Source: Roseivivax isoporae LMG 25204
GTDB lineage: Bacteria; Pseudomonadota; Alphaproteobacteria; Rhodobacterales; Rhodobacteraceae
NCBI RefSeq assembly: GCF_000521865.1
Contig: NZ_JAME01000014.1
Span: 41,376-105,375 of the forward strand
DNA: 64,000 bases
Direction: 5' to 3'
In this document: one piece after another, positions 9,235-16,601 of the stretch
How positions within the stretch are numbered: the stretch's first letter is position 1
Layout of the letters: each line of letters opens with the position of its first letter
Position numbers and translations under genes: made by a program
Notes under the pieces: model-generated
Seen by the model: the letters and a program-made list of their open reading frames with translations, nothing else
Told to the model about the DNA's origin: nothing
Database searches by the model: none

Positions 9235-9930
9235 CGCCTGCACCGGTTGCGGCGCGGTGAGCTTGTAGCCCCTCCGGTGCACCGTCTCGATGTAGACGTG
9301 GCCCGACGCCGCCGCCGCGGACAGCTTCTTCCGGATCTTGCAGATGTAGACGTCGATCACCTTGTCGAAGGGTTGGTCCTCGGACAGGCCGTAGACGGCG
9401 TCGTAGAGCACCTGCTTCGACACCACCCGCGTCGCGTTCAGCGCCAGGTGGCGCAGGATCGCGTGCTCGCGCCGCGACAGGTGCACCGCCACGCCGCAGA
9501 CGTCGGGATTGCGGCCGTCGAAGTAGACGGTGACCTCGCCCACGGTGGTGCTTTCGGCGGCGTGACCGCCGGCGCGTCGCAGGATCGAGTTGATGCGCGA
9601 CCGCATCTCCACAGCCTTGATCGGCAACACCACGTCGTCGTCAGCGCCGGCATCGAGCGAGTCGGCCGTGGCGCGCGCGTTGCGCAGGTCGCGCATCACC
9701 AGGATCGGACCGTGCAGCTCCGCGCGCCTGAGGTTACGGATGTAGTCGAGCGTCTCCGGCGTGTCCGCCAGCAGGAATGCCGCCCCCTCGGGGCAGGCCA
9801 CCCGCAGCGTTTCGGGCGGGCGGTCGAGGAAGCGGGCATCCGCGGGCACGGCGACGATGTCGGCCCGCGCAAGCTCGTCGGCCAGCCCCCGGTGCCGCGC
9901 GTCGCGCGGTTCGTAGAGATAGATGTTCAT
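9220..9930 (-). CDS. CtrA/FtcR-type flagellar response regulator with atypical receiver domain
   Basis: A 236-residue OmpR-family protein. Residues 1-120 form a receiver-like domain. Only one acidic residue (Glu7) stands where a pair is normal, Asp56 is the possible phosphoacceptor, the switch Thr/Ser position appears to be Arg80, and Lys105 is kept. The C-terminal winged helix has the CtrA/FtcR-like stretch FDKVIDVYICKIRKKL and ends RRGYKL. It is comparable in layout to Brucella FtcR and Sinorhizobium Rem, master regulators of flagellar genes. The frame stays open upstream to 10089, but the ATG at 9930 starts the receiver and leaves the boxes at 10017-10076 non-coding. It is divergent from flgI and convergent with flgL. 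Confidence 0.85.
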   Translation of the reverse strand: MNIYLYEPRDARHRGLADELARADIVAVPADARFLDRPPETLRVACPEGAAFLLADTPETLDYIRNLRRAELHGPILVMRDLRNARATADSLDAGADDDVVLPIKAVEMRSRINSILRRAGGHAAESTTVGEVTVYFDGRNPDVCGVAVHLSRREHAILRHLALNATRVVSKQVLYDAVYGLSEDQPFDKVIDVYICKIRKKLSAAAASGHVYIETVHRRGYKLTAPQPVQATAAE

Positions 9931-10016
9931 CTTGTTCTGCCTCAGGTCGCGCGGACGGTCTCTTTTCCGGATTCCGCCGCCCTGCGCATTTCTGCTCTTC
10001 TTGTGACCCCTATAAG

Positions 10017-10076
10017 AATAGACAAGAATAAAAATGGCAAGAATTGTTTTTTGTTCTGTCATTTCTTGTCCATATG
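10017..10076. promoter_or_regulatory. Flagellar promoter boxes, group B (ftcR-like / flgI divergent region)
   Basis: This AT-rich stretch holds several related words. On the minus strand TTATTCTTGTCTATT (10017-10031) is followed by AATTCTTGCCATTTT (10031-10045). On the plus strand TTGTTCTGTCATTT (10051-10064) is followed by TTTCTTGTCCATATG (10062-10076). Copies point towards both the regulator gene and flgI, which would fit autoregulation as well as control of flgI. That these are binding sites is inferred from recurrence at other flagellar promoters. Confidence 0.55.
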
Positions 10077-10118
10077 TGGTCTTGTTCACGCAAAAGAGGC
10101 AGGAAAAACGAGGCAGAG

Positions 10119-11237
10119 ATGGCGCGCTGGAAATTCGGCGCGCGGGCCGTCTGGGCCGTCCTCGCGCTGTGTGCGGGGCTGGTCGCGGAAGGCGCCGTCG
10201 CGCAGGTGCGGATCAAGGACATCGCCACCTTCGAAGGGGTGCGCGAGAACCAGCTCGTGGGATACGGGCTCGTGGTCGGCCTCAACGGCACGGGCGACAG
10301 CCTGCGCAACAGCCCGTTCACCGAGAAGAGCATCGAGGGCATGCTGGAACGCCTGGGTGTCGGCAACCTGTCGGACGACAACATCCGCACGCAGAACACC
10401 GCCGCGGTGATGGTGACGGCGATGCTGCCGCCCTTCGCGCGCCGGGGATCGACCATCGACGTGGTCGTGTCGTCGCTCGGCGATGCGAGTTCGCTCCGGG
10501 GCGGGACGCTGATCGTCACGCCGCTGTCCGGCGCGGACGGCGAGGTCTACGCCGTGGCTCAGGGCCCGATCGCGGTCGCGGGCTACGCCGCGCAGGGCCT
10601 CAACGCCTCGATCGTCGAGGGCGTGCCCACGGTGGCCCGGATCGAGAACGGCGCGACGGTCGAGAACGAGATCGGCTTCGAGCTTGATTCGCTGCGCTCG
10701 ATCCGGATCGCGTTGCGCGATCCCGACTTCACAACAGCGGTGCGCGTGGCCGACGCGATCAACCGCGCGCTTGGCGGCAATACCGCCCGCGCGCTCGACC
10801 CTTCGACGGTCGAGGTCGAGCCATACGGCAAGACCGACCTCATGGGCGCGATGGCCGCGATCGAGCGGCTCGAGGTCGAACCCGACGTGCGTGCCAAGGT
10901 GGTCATCGACGCGCGGTCCGGCACCATCGTCATGGGCGGCAACGTCCGCATCGACGAGGTGGCGGTCAGCCAGGGCGGCCTCACCGTCATGGTGCGCGAG
11001 GAGATCCAGGTCAGCCAGCCCGAACCGATCTCGATCGGTGAGACGGTCGTGGTGCCGCAGACCACGGTGGAGGTCACCGAACAGCCGGCACGATTCGCCA
11101 TTCTCGACGGCGGCGTGAGCCTGCAGCGGCTGGTGGACGGGCTGAACGCCATCGGCGTCGGCGCGACCGAGACGATCTCGATCCTGCAGGCGATCAAGGC
11201 GGCGGGCGCGCTGCACGCCGACATGGAAATCATCTGA
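10119..11237 (+). CDS. flgI: Flagellar P-ring protein FlgI
   Basis: FlgI forms the P ring in the peptidoglycan layer. The 372-residue product has a Sec signal peptide ending at AVAQ, then the family opening VRIKDIATFEGVRENQLVGY and the conserved GLVVGLNGTGDS. The C-terminal LNAIGVGATETISILQAIKAAGALHA is also characteristic. The ATG at 10119 follows AAAACGAGGCAGAG. An in-frame start at 10044 would lie inside the regulatory boxes and is less likely. flgJ follows after 8 bp. Confidence 0.96.
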   Translation: MARWKFGARAVWAVLALCAGLVAEGAVAQVRIKDIATFEGVRENQLVGYGLVVGLNGTGDSLRNSPFTEKSIEGMLERLGVGNLSDDNIRTQNTAAVMVTAMLPPFARRGSTIDVVVSSLGDASSLRGGTLIVTPLSGADGEVYAVAQGPIAVAGYAAQGLNASIVEGVPTVARIENGATVENEIGFELDSLRSIRIALRDPDFTTAVRVADAINRALGGNTARALDPSTVEVEPYGKTDLMGAMAAIERLEVEPDVRAKVVIDARSGTIVMGGNVRIDEVAVSQGGLTVMVREEIQVSQPEPISIGETVVVPQTTVEVTEQPARFAILDGGVSLQRLVDGLNAIGVGATETISILQAIKAAGALHADMEII

Positions 11238-11245
11238 GGCAGATC

Positions 11246-11539
11246 ATGGACATACCCGTGTCGATCCCGCCGCTCGCGCCGATGGCGTCGCGGCCCGAGA
11301 ATGCCGCCGATCCCGCGCAGGCCGCCCGCGACTTCGAGGCTGCCTTCCTGTCGCAGGCGGTGGACCAGATGCTGCAGACCGCGGGCGAGGACATCATGGG
11401 CGGCGGCCAGGCCGGCGAGGCGTGGCGGTCCTTCCTGTCGAACGCGGTCGCGGACGCCATCGCCGACCAGTCGCGCACCGGCATCGCCCAGAGCGTCGCG
11501 GCGGCCATCGGCGCCTATCGCCGGGGGGCGGGCGCATGA
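11246..11539 (+). CDS. flgJ: Short rod-binding protein, FlgJ N-terminal domain only
   Basis: A 97-residue protein matching only the rod-binding (capping) half of FlgJ: ARDFEAAFLSQAVDQMLQTAGED, then GEAWRSFLSNAVADAIADQ. Enterobacterial FlgJ is about 300 residues because it carries a C-terminal peptidoglycan hydrolase. Here that domain is absent, and a separate transglycosylase gene lies at 26924-27709. It sits between flgI and an flgN-like gene, whose ATG overlaps its stop codon. Confidence 0.88.
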   Translation: MDIPVSIPPLAPMASRPENAADPAQAARDFEAAFLSQAVDQMLQTAGEDIMGGGQAGEAWRSFLSNAVADAIADQSRTGIAQSVAAAIGAYRRGAGA

Positions 11540-11925
11540 TCGGGCGCAAGGGCGATCCGGACCTGCACGCGCTCCGCGCGCTGCTGGAACGCGAGAACAC
11601 GGCACTCGACCGCGGCGACACGCGCAAGGCGCTGGCCCTCGTGCCCGAGAAGGAGGCGCTGCTGTCGCGGCTCGAAAGCCGCGGCACCGACCTGCGCGCG
11701 CGCGCCGAGGCCGACGCCGCGCTGCGCGCGTCGCTTCTGTCGCTGCAGGCGCTGCTGGCGCGGAACGCCGCGCGCATCGACCGGCTGCGCATTGCCGCGG
11801 GCGAGATGGCGGCCGACCTCGTGCGCCTGCGCGAGCGGCACGGGCTCGGCGGGCTTTATGGCCGGGACGGCGACGCACGCCAGAAAGACGTGGCCGCGAT
11901 GCCACGCATCGATCGGGAGGTCTGA
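11536..11925 (+). CDS. flgN: FlgN-like flagellar export chaperone
   Basis: A 129-residue, highly charged, helical protein with no signal peptide. Leu/Ala heptads run from LHALRALLERENTALDRGD to LRIAAGEMAADLVRLRERHG. Size, composition and position after flgI-flgJ fit FlgN, the cytoplasmic chaperone of FlgK and FlgL. Sequence identity in this family is low, so the call rests partly on context. The ATG overlaps the flgJ stop (ATGA at 11536-11539). Confidence 0.68.
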   Translation: MIGRKGDPDLHALRALLERENTALDRGDTRKALALVPEKEALLSRLESRGTDLRARAEADAALRASLLSLQALLARNAARIDRLRIAAGEMAADLVRLRERHGLGGLYGRDGDARQKDVAAMPRIDREV

Positions 11926-12039
11926 CGTTAACTTCGGTGAAACTTCTTCACCCAACTTCCGACACGTGGACCTGACAAAGAAGGTCTGCAGGCCGTCAGA
12001 AGGACAGCCAAGAAACAGGAAAGTACAGGAGCAGAAACC

Positions 12040-12903
12040 ATGTCTTCCATCAATACCAACGCTTCGGCGATGACCGCGCTGTCCACCCTCCGCAACATCA
12101 ACCGCGACCTCGAGGGCGCGCAGGACCGCATCTCGACCGGCCTCAAGATTTCCTCGGGCAAGGACAACGCCGCCTATTTCGCCATCTCCAAGACGATGAG
12201 CGGCGACAGCAGCATGTACAAGGCGATCGACGAGAGCCTGACGCTGCAGCAGAACTCGGTCTCGACCGCGCGCCTTGGTGCCGAAACCGTTGCCGACCTG
12301 GCCGACGAGTTCCTCGAGCGCGTCGCGTTCGCCCAGGGCTCGGCCGGTGACCAGTCCGCGCGCACGGACATCCAGACCGAACTGAACGAGCTGGCGGCAC
12401 GGATCCAGACCGTGATCGACCAGTCCACGTTCAACGGCGAGAGCCTCGTGAAGGGGGCCGTCGACAGCGTCACCGCGGTGACCGTCGTCACCGGCATCAC
12501 CCGCAGCGCATCGGGCGTCAGCACCACGACGATCACCTACGACCGTCAGGACCTGACCGCCATCCAGTCGACGCTGGCCAACATCGACATCAGCAGCGCG
12601 GCTTCGGCGGCCTCGGCCGCCACGGTGCTGTCGCAGGCGCTCACCGATGCGCAGGGCGCGCTCGACGCGGCGATCACGTCGGCCACCGCGCTCGGCGTGG
12701 CGGAAAAGTCGATCGAGACCCAGAAGCAGTTCCTCGGCGAACTGACCGACCGGATCGACGTCGGCGTGGGCTCGATGGTCGACGCCAACATGGAGGAAGA
12801 GGCCGCGCGGCTTCAGGCTCTGCAGGTGCAGCAGCAGCTCGCCACGCAGTCCCTGTCGATCGCCAACCAGGCCCCGCAGAACATCCTCAGCCTCTTTCGC
12901 TGA
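12040..12903 (+). CDS. Flagellin
   Basis: The filament subunit, 287 residues. The N-terminal D0/D1 region (SSINTNASAMTALSTL, RISTGLKISSGKDNAAYF) and the C-terminal region ending ATQSLSIANQAPQNILSLFR are both well conserved. The middle is short and Ser/Thr/Ala-rich, as in small alphaproteobacterial flagellins. A 114-bp untranslated leader (11926-12039) precedes it, with a purine-rich ribosome site (ACAGGAGCAGAAACC). The leader is the kind of region that FlbT and FlaF, encoded just downstream, are known to act on in Caulobacter. It is the only flagellin gene in the window. Confidence 0.96.
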   Translation: MSSINTNASAMTALSTLRNINRDLEGAQDRISTGLKISSGKDNAAYFAISKTMSGDSSMYKAIDESLTLQQNSVSTARLGAETVADLADEFLERVAFAQGSAGDQSARTDIQTELNELAARIQTVIDQSTFNGESLVKGAVDSVTAVTVVTGITRSASGVSTTTITYDRQDLTAIQSTLANIDISSAASAASAATVLSQALTDAQGALDAAITSATALGVAEKSIETQKQFLGELTDRIDVGVGSMVDANMEEEAARLQALQVQQQLATQSLSIANQAPQNILSLFR

Positions 12904-12936
12904 CCGGGTCTCTTCTCCGTTCGAGTAACGAGTGAC

Positions 12937-12963
12937 GTCGGACCCGGCACCGCCGGGTCCGAC
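12937..12963 (+). terminator. Perfect 12-bp hairpin between the flagellin gene and flaF
   Basis: GTCGGACCCGGC (12937-12948) and GCCGGGTCCGAC (12952-12963) pair perfectly around a three-base loop. The hairpin begins 34 bp after the flagellin stop and ends 66 bp before flaF. No T-run follows, so it may either reduce read-through into flaF or protect the 3' end of an abundant flagellin transcript. Both functions are inferred. Confidence 0.6.
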
Positions 12964-13029
12964 TGACGAACGGCCGGACACAGAAGCCGGTCCAACGGGC
13001 GAACAGACCAGAAGAGGCAAGAGGAAAAC

Positions 13030-13428
13030 ATGAGCATCGCAGCCTACAAGCAGACGATCCGGGAAAGCGAATCGCCCCGTCAGATCGAACGCCGCGTGCT
13101 GACCCGCGTCACCGCCGCCCTCGAGCGGCACGCGGAAGGGTTCGACACCGCCGTCCCGGGACGGCGCCATTTCATCCTAGCGCAGGGCCTGCGCGAGGCG
13201 CTGACCGACAACCAGGCGCTGTGGCGCGCGCTGCGCCACGACCTCGCCGACAGCGGCAACCGCCTGCCCGAGGGCATCCGCGCCGCGCTCATCTCGATCT
13301 CGCTCTGGGTCGACCGCCAGTCGACGCAGGTCCTGGGCGGCAAGCCCGGCCTCGACGCCCTGATCGAGGTCAATCGCCGCATCATCGCCGGCCTCGCGGG
13401 CCAGGCGCCGCGTCCAGGGGAGGTGTGA
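13030..13428 (+). CDS. flaF: Flagellin biosynthesis regulator FlaF
   Basis: A 132-residue protein of the FlaF family, found next to flbT in alphaproteobacteria. In Caulobacter FlaF is required for flagellin synthesis or secretion and works against FlbT. Family hallmarks include SIAAYKQTIRESESPRQIE at the start and ALISISLWVDRQSTQVL in the C-terminal half. It follows GAAGAGGCAAGAGGAAAAC, a strong ribosome site, and flbT starts 4 bp after its stop. Confidence 0.93.
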   Translation: MSIAAYKQTIRESESPRQIERRVLTRVTAALERHAEGFDTAVPGRRHFILAQGLREALTDNQALWRALRHDLADSGNRLPEGIRAALISISLWVDRQSTQVLGGKPGLDALIEVNRRIIAGLAGQAPRPGEV

Positions 13429-13432
13429 TCCG

Positions 13433-13885
13433 ATGCCGCTCAGCCTCACGCTCCGGCCGAACGAACGGTTGGTGGTCAACGGGTGCGCGATCCGCAACTC
13501 GAACCGCCGTCACACCATCCTCATCGAAAGCCGCGCGGATGTCGTGCGCTCCTCCGACCTGCTCGAGGAAAGCTCCGCGAACACGCCGGTGACCCGCGTC
13601 TACTTCAAGATCCAGACCGCGCTCATCTACGCCAAGATGCGCGACGACCTCGTGCCGCTGATCCAGCGCGGACTGGCCGAGCTTGCCACCGTGTTCGGCG
13701 GCGCCTCTCTGTCGGCGATCTTCGAGGCGGCCAACTATGTCAGCCAGGCCAATTACTACATGGCGCTGGCCGAACTGCGCCCGGTGATCGAGCACGAGGC
13801 CAAGCTGCTCGAGAAGATCGCGCACAAGACCGGGGAAGACGCCGGCTCGATTCCGAGCGAGGCGGCGGGGATCGCGGCGGAATGA
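13433..13885 (+). CDS. flbT: Flagellin mRNA regulator FlbT
   Basis: FlbT is the post-transcriptional regulator that binds the flagellin mRNA leader in Caulobacter and lowers its stability until hook assembly is finished. The 150-residue product carries the family N-terminus (LRPNERLVVNGCAIRN) and the helical core VYFKIQTALIYAKM and ANYVSQANYYMAL. It lies between flaF and the DUF1217 gene, whose ATG overlaps its TGA. Confidence 0.94.
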   Translation: MPLSLTLRPNERLVVNGCAIRNSNRRHTILIESRADVVRSSDLLEESSANTPVTRVYFKIQTALIYAKMRDDLVPLIQRGLAELATVFGGASLSAIFEAANYVSQANYYMALAELRPVIEHEAKLLEKIAHKTGEDAGSIPSEAAGIAAE

Positions 13886-14709
13886 TCCCGATCGGCGGCA
13901 TGACCGGGCAGACGGCCCTGACGCTGGTCAAGGCCACCGAGGACCGCGCGCGCGAGCTGATCCGGACATCGGCGCAGCACGAGCGCGCGATCTCGCATTT
14001 CCGCGAGAACATCGCCGACGTGAACTCGGTGGACGACCTGATGGCCGACCCCGAGCTCTACGGCTTCGTCATGCGCGCCTTCGATCTCGAGGACCAGATC
14101 TTCGGCAAGGCGCTCATGTCCAAGATGCTGAAGAGCGACATCGCCGAGCCCGATGCGCTGGTGAACCGGCTGTCCGACCCCCGGTTCAAGGAACTCTACA
14201 ACGCGCTCGGCTTCGGTCCCGAGGGGGTCAACACGCTCAACACGATCAGCAGCCGCTGGCGCGAGGAGGTGGTCGACCGCTACGTGACACGGCAGATGAT
14301 CGACACCTACAACGACCAGAACGAGACGGTCGGCCGCGCGCTCGACTTCCGCGAGAAGATCGGCGGCGTCAGGAACTACTTCGACATCCTCAAGGACCAG
14401 GACCTGTCGGTGGTCATGCGCACCGCATTCGGCATCCCCGATGCGGTGGCGGGCATCGACATCGACCGCCAGGCCGAGATCCTCGCCGACAAGTTCGACC
14501 TCGAGTCCCTCAAAGACCCCGAGGAGATCGACCGCATCATGCGGCTCTACGTGACGCTGACCGACGCGAGGAACGGCGTGGCCGGCCTGTCCGCCGGAAG
14601 CGCCGCGGTGCAGATGCTGTCGACCGGCCTGAACAGGGGCGGCGCGTTCACGCCCATCACCATCGACATCGCCGCGATCAGCGCGCGGCCCGCGAACCCC
14701 TACGGCTGA
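13882..14709 (+). CDS. DUF1217 family flagellar-locus protein
   Basis: A 275-residue protein that resembles the DUF1217 family, which is repeatedly found in alphaproteobacterial flagellar loci and has no assigned function. There is no signal peptide. It is helical and charged, with short repeated elements of the type LVNRLSDPRFKELYNALGFG and YVTRQMIDTYNDQN. It is translationally coupled to flbT by a 4-bp overlap and followed 19 bp later by the sulfotransferase-like gene. Confidence 0.82.
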   Translation: MIPIGGMTGQTALTLVKATEDRARELIRTSAQHERAISHFRENIADVNSVDDLMADPELYGFVMRAFDLEDQIFGKALMSKMLKSDIAEPDALVNRLSDPRFKELYNALGFGPEGVNTLNTISSRWREEVVDRYVTRQMIDTYNDQNETVGRALDFREKIGGVRNYFDILKDQDLSVVMRTAFGIPDAVAGIDIDRQAEILADKFDLESLKDPEEIDRIMRLYVTLTDARNGVAGLSAGSAAVQMLSTGLNRGGAFTPITIDIAAISARPANPYG

Positions 14710-14728
14710 ACCCGGACAGGAGATTCCC

Positions 14729-15460
14729 ATGGACCGACACATCCTCATCGCGGGGCAGGGCCGGGCCGGCACGACGCTCTTCTACAACATGCTGCGCCAG
14801 ACGCTGCAGGGCTTCAGGCTGCCCGCGCGCGAGGTGCCCGCGGCGGGCTACGTCGCGCTGCCGGGCAGCTACGTGACCAAGCGCCCGCTCGACATCTTCG
14901 ACATCCCGGGCATCCTGAAGCTCAACGACAACCAGAAACGCGTGGACCTGATCGTGTCGCTGCGCGACCCGCGCGACCTTTTGACAAGCCGCCATGCGAG
15001 CGTGCCGGACGACTATTTCTGCCATGCGGACCGCACCTACTTCGTGCCGCCCGACGGCAGCGCGCCGATGCTGACGAACCCGGGCCTCATCCCGACGCAC
15101 CACGCCATCGCCGAGGTCGCCATGTCGGGCGTCTTTCCGCAGGGCGTGTTCCTGCTGAAATACGAACGCCTCGTGGCCGACCCCGAGGCGATGCAGGCGC
15201 AGCTCGCCCGCGACCTCGGGCTCGAGTTCGAGGGCCGCTTCTCGGATTTCCACAAGGCCGAGATCCCGGCCGACCTGCAGCGCGCGCTGAACGGCGTGCG
15301 GCCGGTGCAGCGCACCGAGATCCCGCGCTGGCAACGCCCCGAGCACCGCGCGCGCATCATCGACCAGTTCACCCGGTTCCCGGAACTCTTCGACATCCTC
15401 GTGGCGCTCGACTACGAGGACGACAACCGCTGGTTCGACAGCTTCCGCGCCGCCGCCTGA
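14729..15460 (+). CDS. Sulfotransferase-family protein at the end of the flagellin operon
   Basis: A 243-residue protein with the two PAPS-binding elements of sulfotransferases: an N-terminal P-loop (GQGRAGTTLFYNML, residues 8-21) and the 3'-phosphate motif LRDPRDLLTSRH (near residue 80). LLKYERL, a further family element, follows. Such enzymes move sulfate from PAPS to a hydroxyl or amine, and the acceptor here is unknown. It lies 19 bp after the DUF1217 gene and so belongs to the flagellin-flaF-flbT group. That suggests, but does not prove, a role in modifying flagellin or a cell-surface glycan. Confidence 0.8.
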   Translation: MDRHILIAGQGRAGTTLFYNMLRQTLQGFRLPAREVPAAGYVALPGSYVTKRPLDIFDIPGILKLNDNQKRVDLIVSLRDPRDLLTSRHASVPDDYFCHADRTYFVPPDGSAPMLTNPGLIPTHHAIAEVAMSGVFPQGVFLLKYERLVADPEAMQAQLARDLGLEFEGRFSDFHKAEIPADLQRALNGVRPVQRTEIPRWQRPEHRARIIDQFTRFPELFDILVALDYEDDNRWFDSFRAAA

Positions 15461-15484
15461 GGCACCGCGCGCGGCACCGGGGCT

Positions 15485-15509
15485 GCCCGGACCCGCGCGC
15501 AGGCCGGGC
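15485..15509. terminator. Weak GC-rich hairpin between convergent sulfotransferase and fliG genes
   Basis: GCCCGG (15485-15490) can pair with CCGGGC (15504-15509) in the 51-bp gap between the convergent gene ends. The stem is only 6 bp, the loop is long and there is no T-run, so termination is uncertain. Confidence 0.25.
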
Positions 15510-15511
15510 CC

Positions 15512-16576
15512 TCAGCCCATCAGTTCCTCTTCCTCGGCGCCGATCGGCAGGACGATGACCTCGTCCGCCGCGAGCTGGCGCGCGCAGTCCAGCATCGCCG
15601 TCTGCGCGGCACGCACGTCGCGCGCGCGCACCTGGCCCATGGTGCGCAGCTCGTCCTCGAGCATGTCGCGCGACCGCTGGGGCAGGGCGGCGAAGAAGCG
15701 TTCCAGTACCGCGGCCTTCGCGCCCTTCAGCGCCATGGGCAGGGTGTTGCCGTCCACGCCGCGCATCACCCGCACGAGGCTCTGGGTGTCGAGCTTCACC
15801 AGGTCGTCGAAGGTGAACATCTTCTGGCGGATCGCCGGGAAGTCGTCGGGCATCTTCTCCTCGAGCCTCGGGGCGAGCCGTTCGAACGTGTCGTTGTCGA
15901 GCCGGTTGAAGAGCTCGGCCATCCGCTTTTCCTTCTCGGCGGCGGTCGGCTGCGCGGCGACCTCGGCCATGTCGCGGTTCAGCGCCTCCTCGATGTGGCG
16001 CATCATGTGGTGCGGCACGGCGTCCATGCGGATCATGCGCTCGAGGATGCTGATCATGCGCTCCTCGCCGAGGAGCGGCAGCACGTTCGCCGCGACCGAC
16101 GTCACGAGGTTCGACAGGATCGCGGCGGCTGTCTGGTCGTGCTCGCCGCGCAGGTAGTTCGCGATCGTGGTCTCGTTCAGCGCGCTGAACCGGGCCCAGA
16201 GGTCGCGTTCCTGCAGGGGCCCCCGGATCTCGCGCAGGATCGAGCTGACCTGGTCCTCGGGCAGCACCTTGCGCAGCATGGATTCCGCCATGGTGTACGA
16301 GCCGACGACGCTGCCGCCATTCGCGACGGTCTCGCCGAATTCGCGCATGACCTTCTCGACCGAGGGCGCGGGGATGATGCCGAGTCCTGCCATCGCGTGG
16401 GTGATCTTTCGGATCTCGTCCTCCGAGAGCCGTTTCATCAGGGTGGTGCCGCGTTCCTCGCCGAGGCAGAGGAACAGCACCGCCGCCTTTTCGGGGCCGC
16501 GCAGGGATTGCGGCAGGCCCGATGTCGCGCGGGCCGGGGTGGAGATGGTCTTGCGTTCCATGGTTGCGGCGCTCAT
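15512..16576 (-). CDS. fliG: Flagellar motor switch protein FliG
   Basis: FliG is the rotor component of the C ring that meets the stator. The 354-residue product has the opening GPEKAAVLFLCLGEERG, the EXXR-like middle region, and the C-terminal motor domain (MFTFDDLVKLDTQSLVRVM, then RDMLEDELRTMGQVRARDV) with its charged ridge. It is the last gene of the fliF-fliH-fliN-fliP-fliG series, 25 bp after fliP. An alternative start at the internal ATG (16561) would shorten it by five residues. Confidence 0.95.
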   Translation of the reverse strand: MSAATMERKTISTPARATSGLPQSLRGPEKAAVLFLCLGEERGTTLMKRLSEDEIRKITHAMAGLGIIPAPSVEKVMREFGETVANGGSVVGSYTMAESMLRKVLPEDQVSSILREIRGPLQERDLWARFSALNETTIANYLRGEHDQTAAAILSNLVTSVAANVLPLLGEERMISILERMIRMDAVPHHMMRHIEEALNRDMAEVAAQPTAAEKEKRMAELFNRLDNDTFERLAPRLEEKMPDDFPAIRQKMFTFDDLVKLDTQSLVRVMRGVDGNTLPMALKGAKAAVLERFFAALPQRSRDMLEDELRTMGQVRARDVRAAQTAMLDCARQLAADEVIVLPIGAEEEELMG

Positions 16577-16601
16577 CGCTCTCGCTCCCTCTGCGTTGCG
16601 T

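Noticed and set aside
11926..12039. Possible CtrA site (TTAA-N7-GAAA) in the flagellin leader.
   Set aside because: Only half of the TTAA-N7-TTAA consensus is present, so it was not listed as a regulatory feature.
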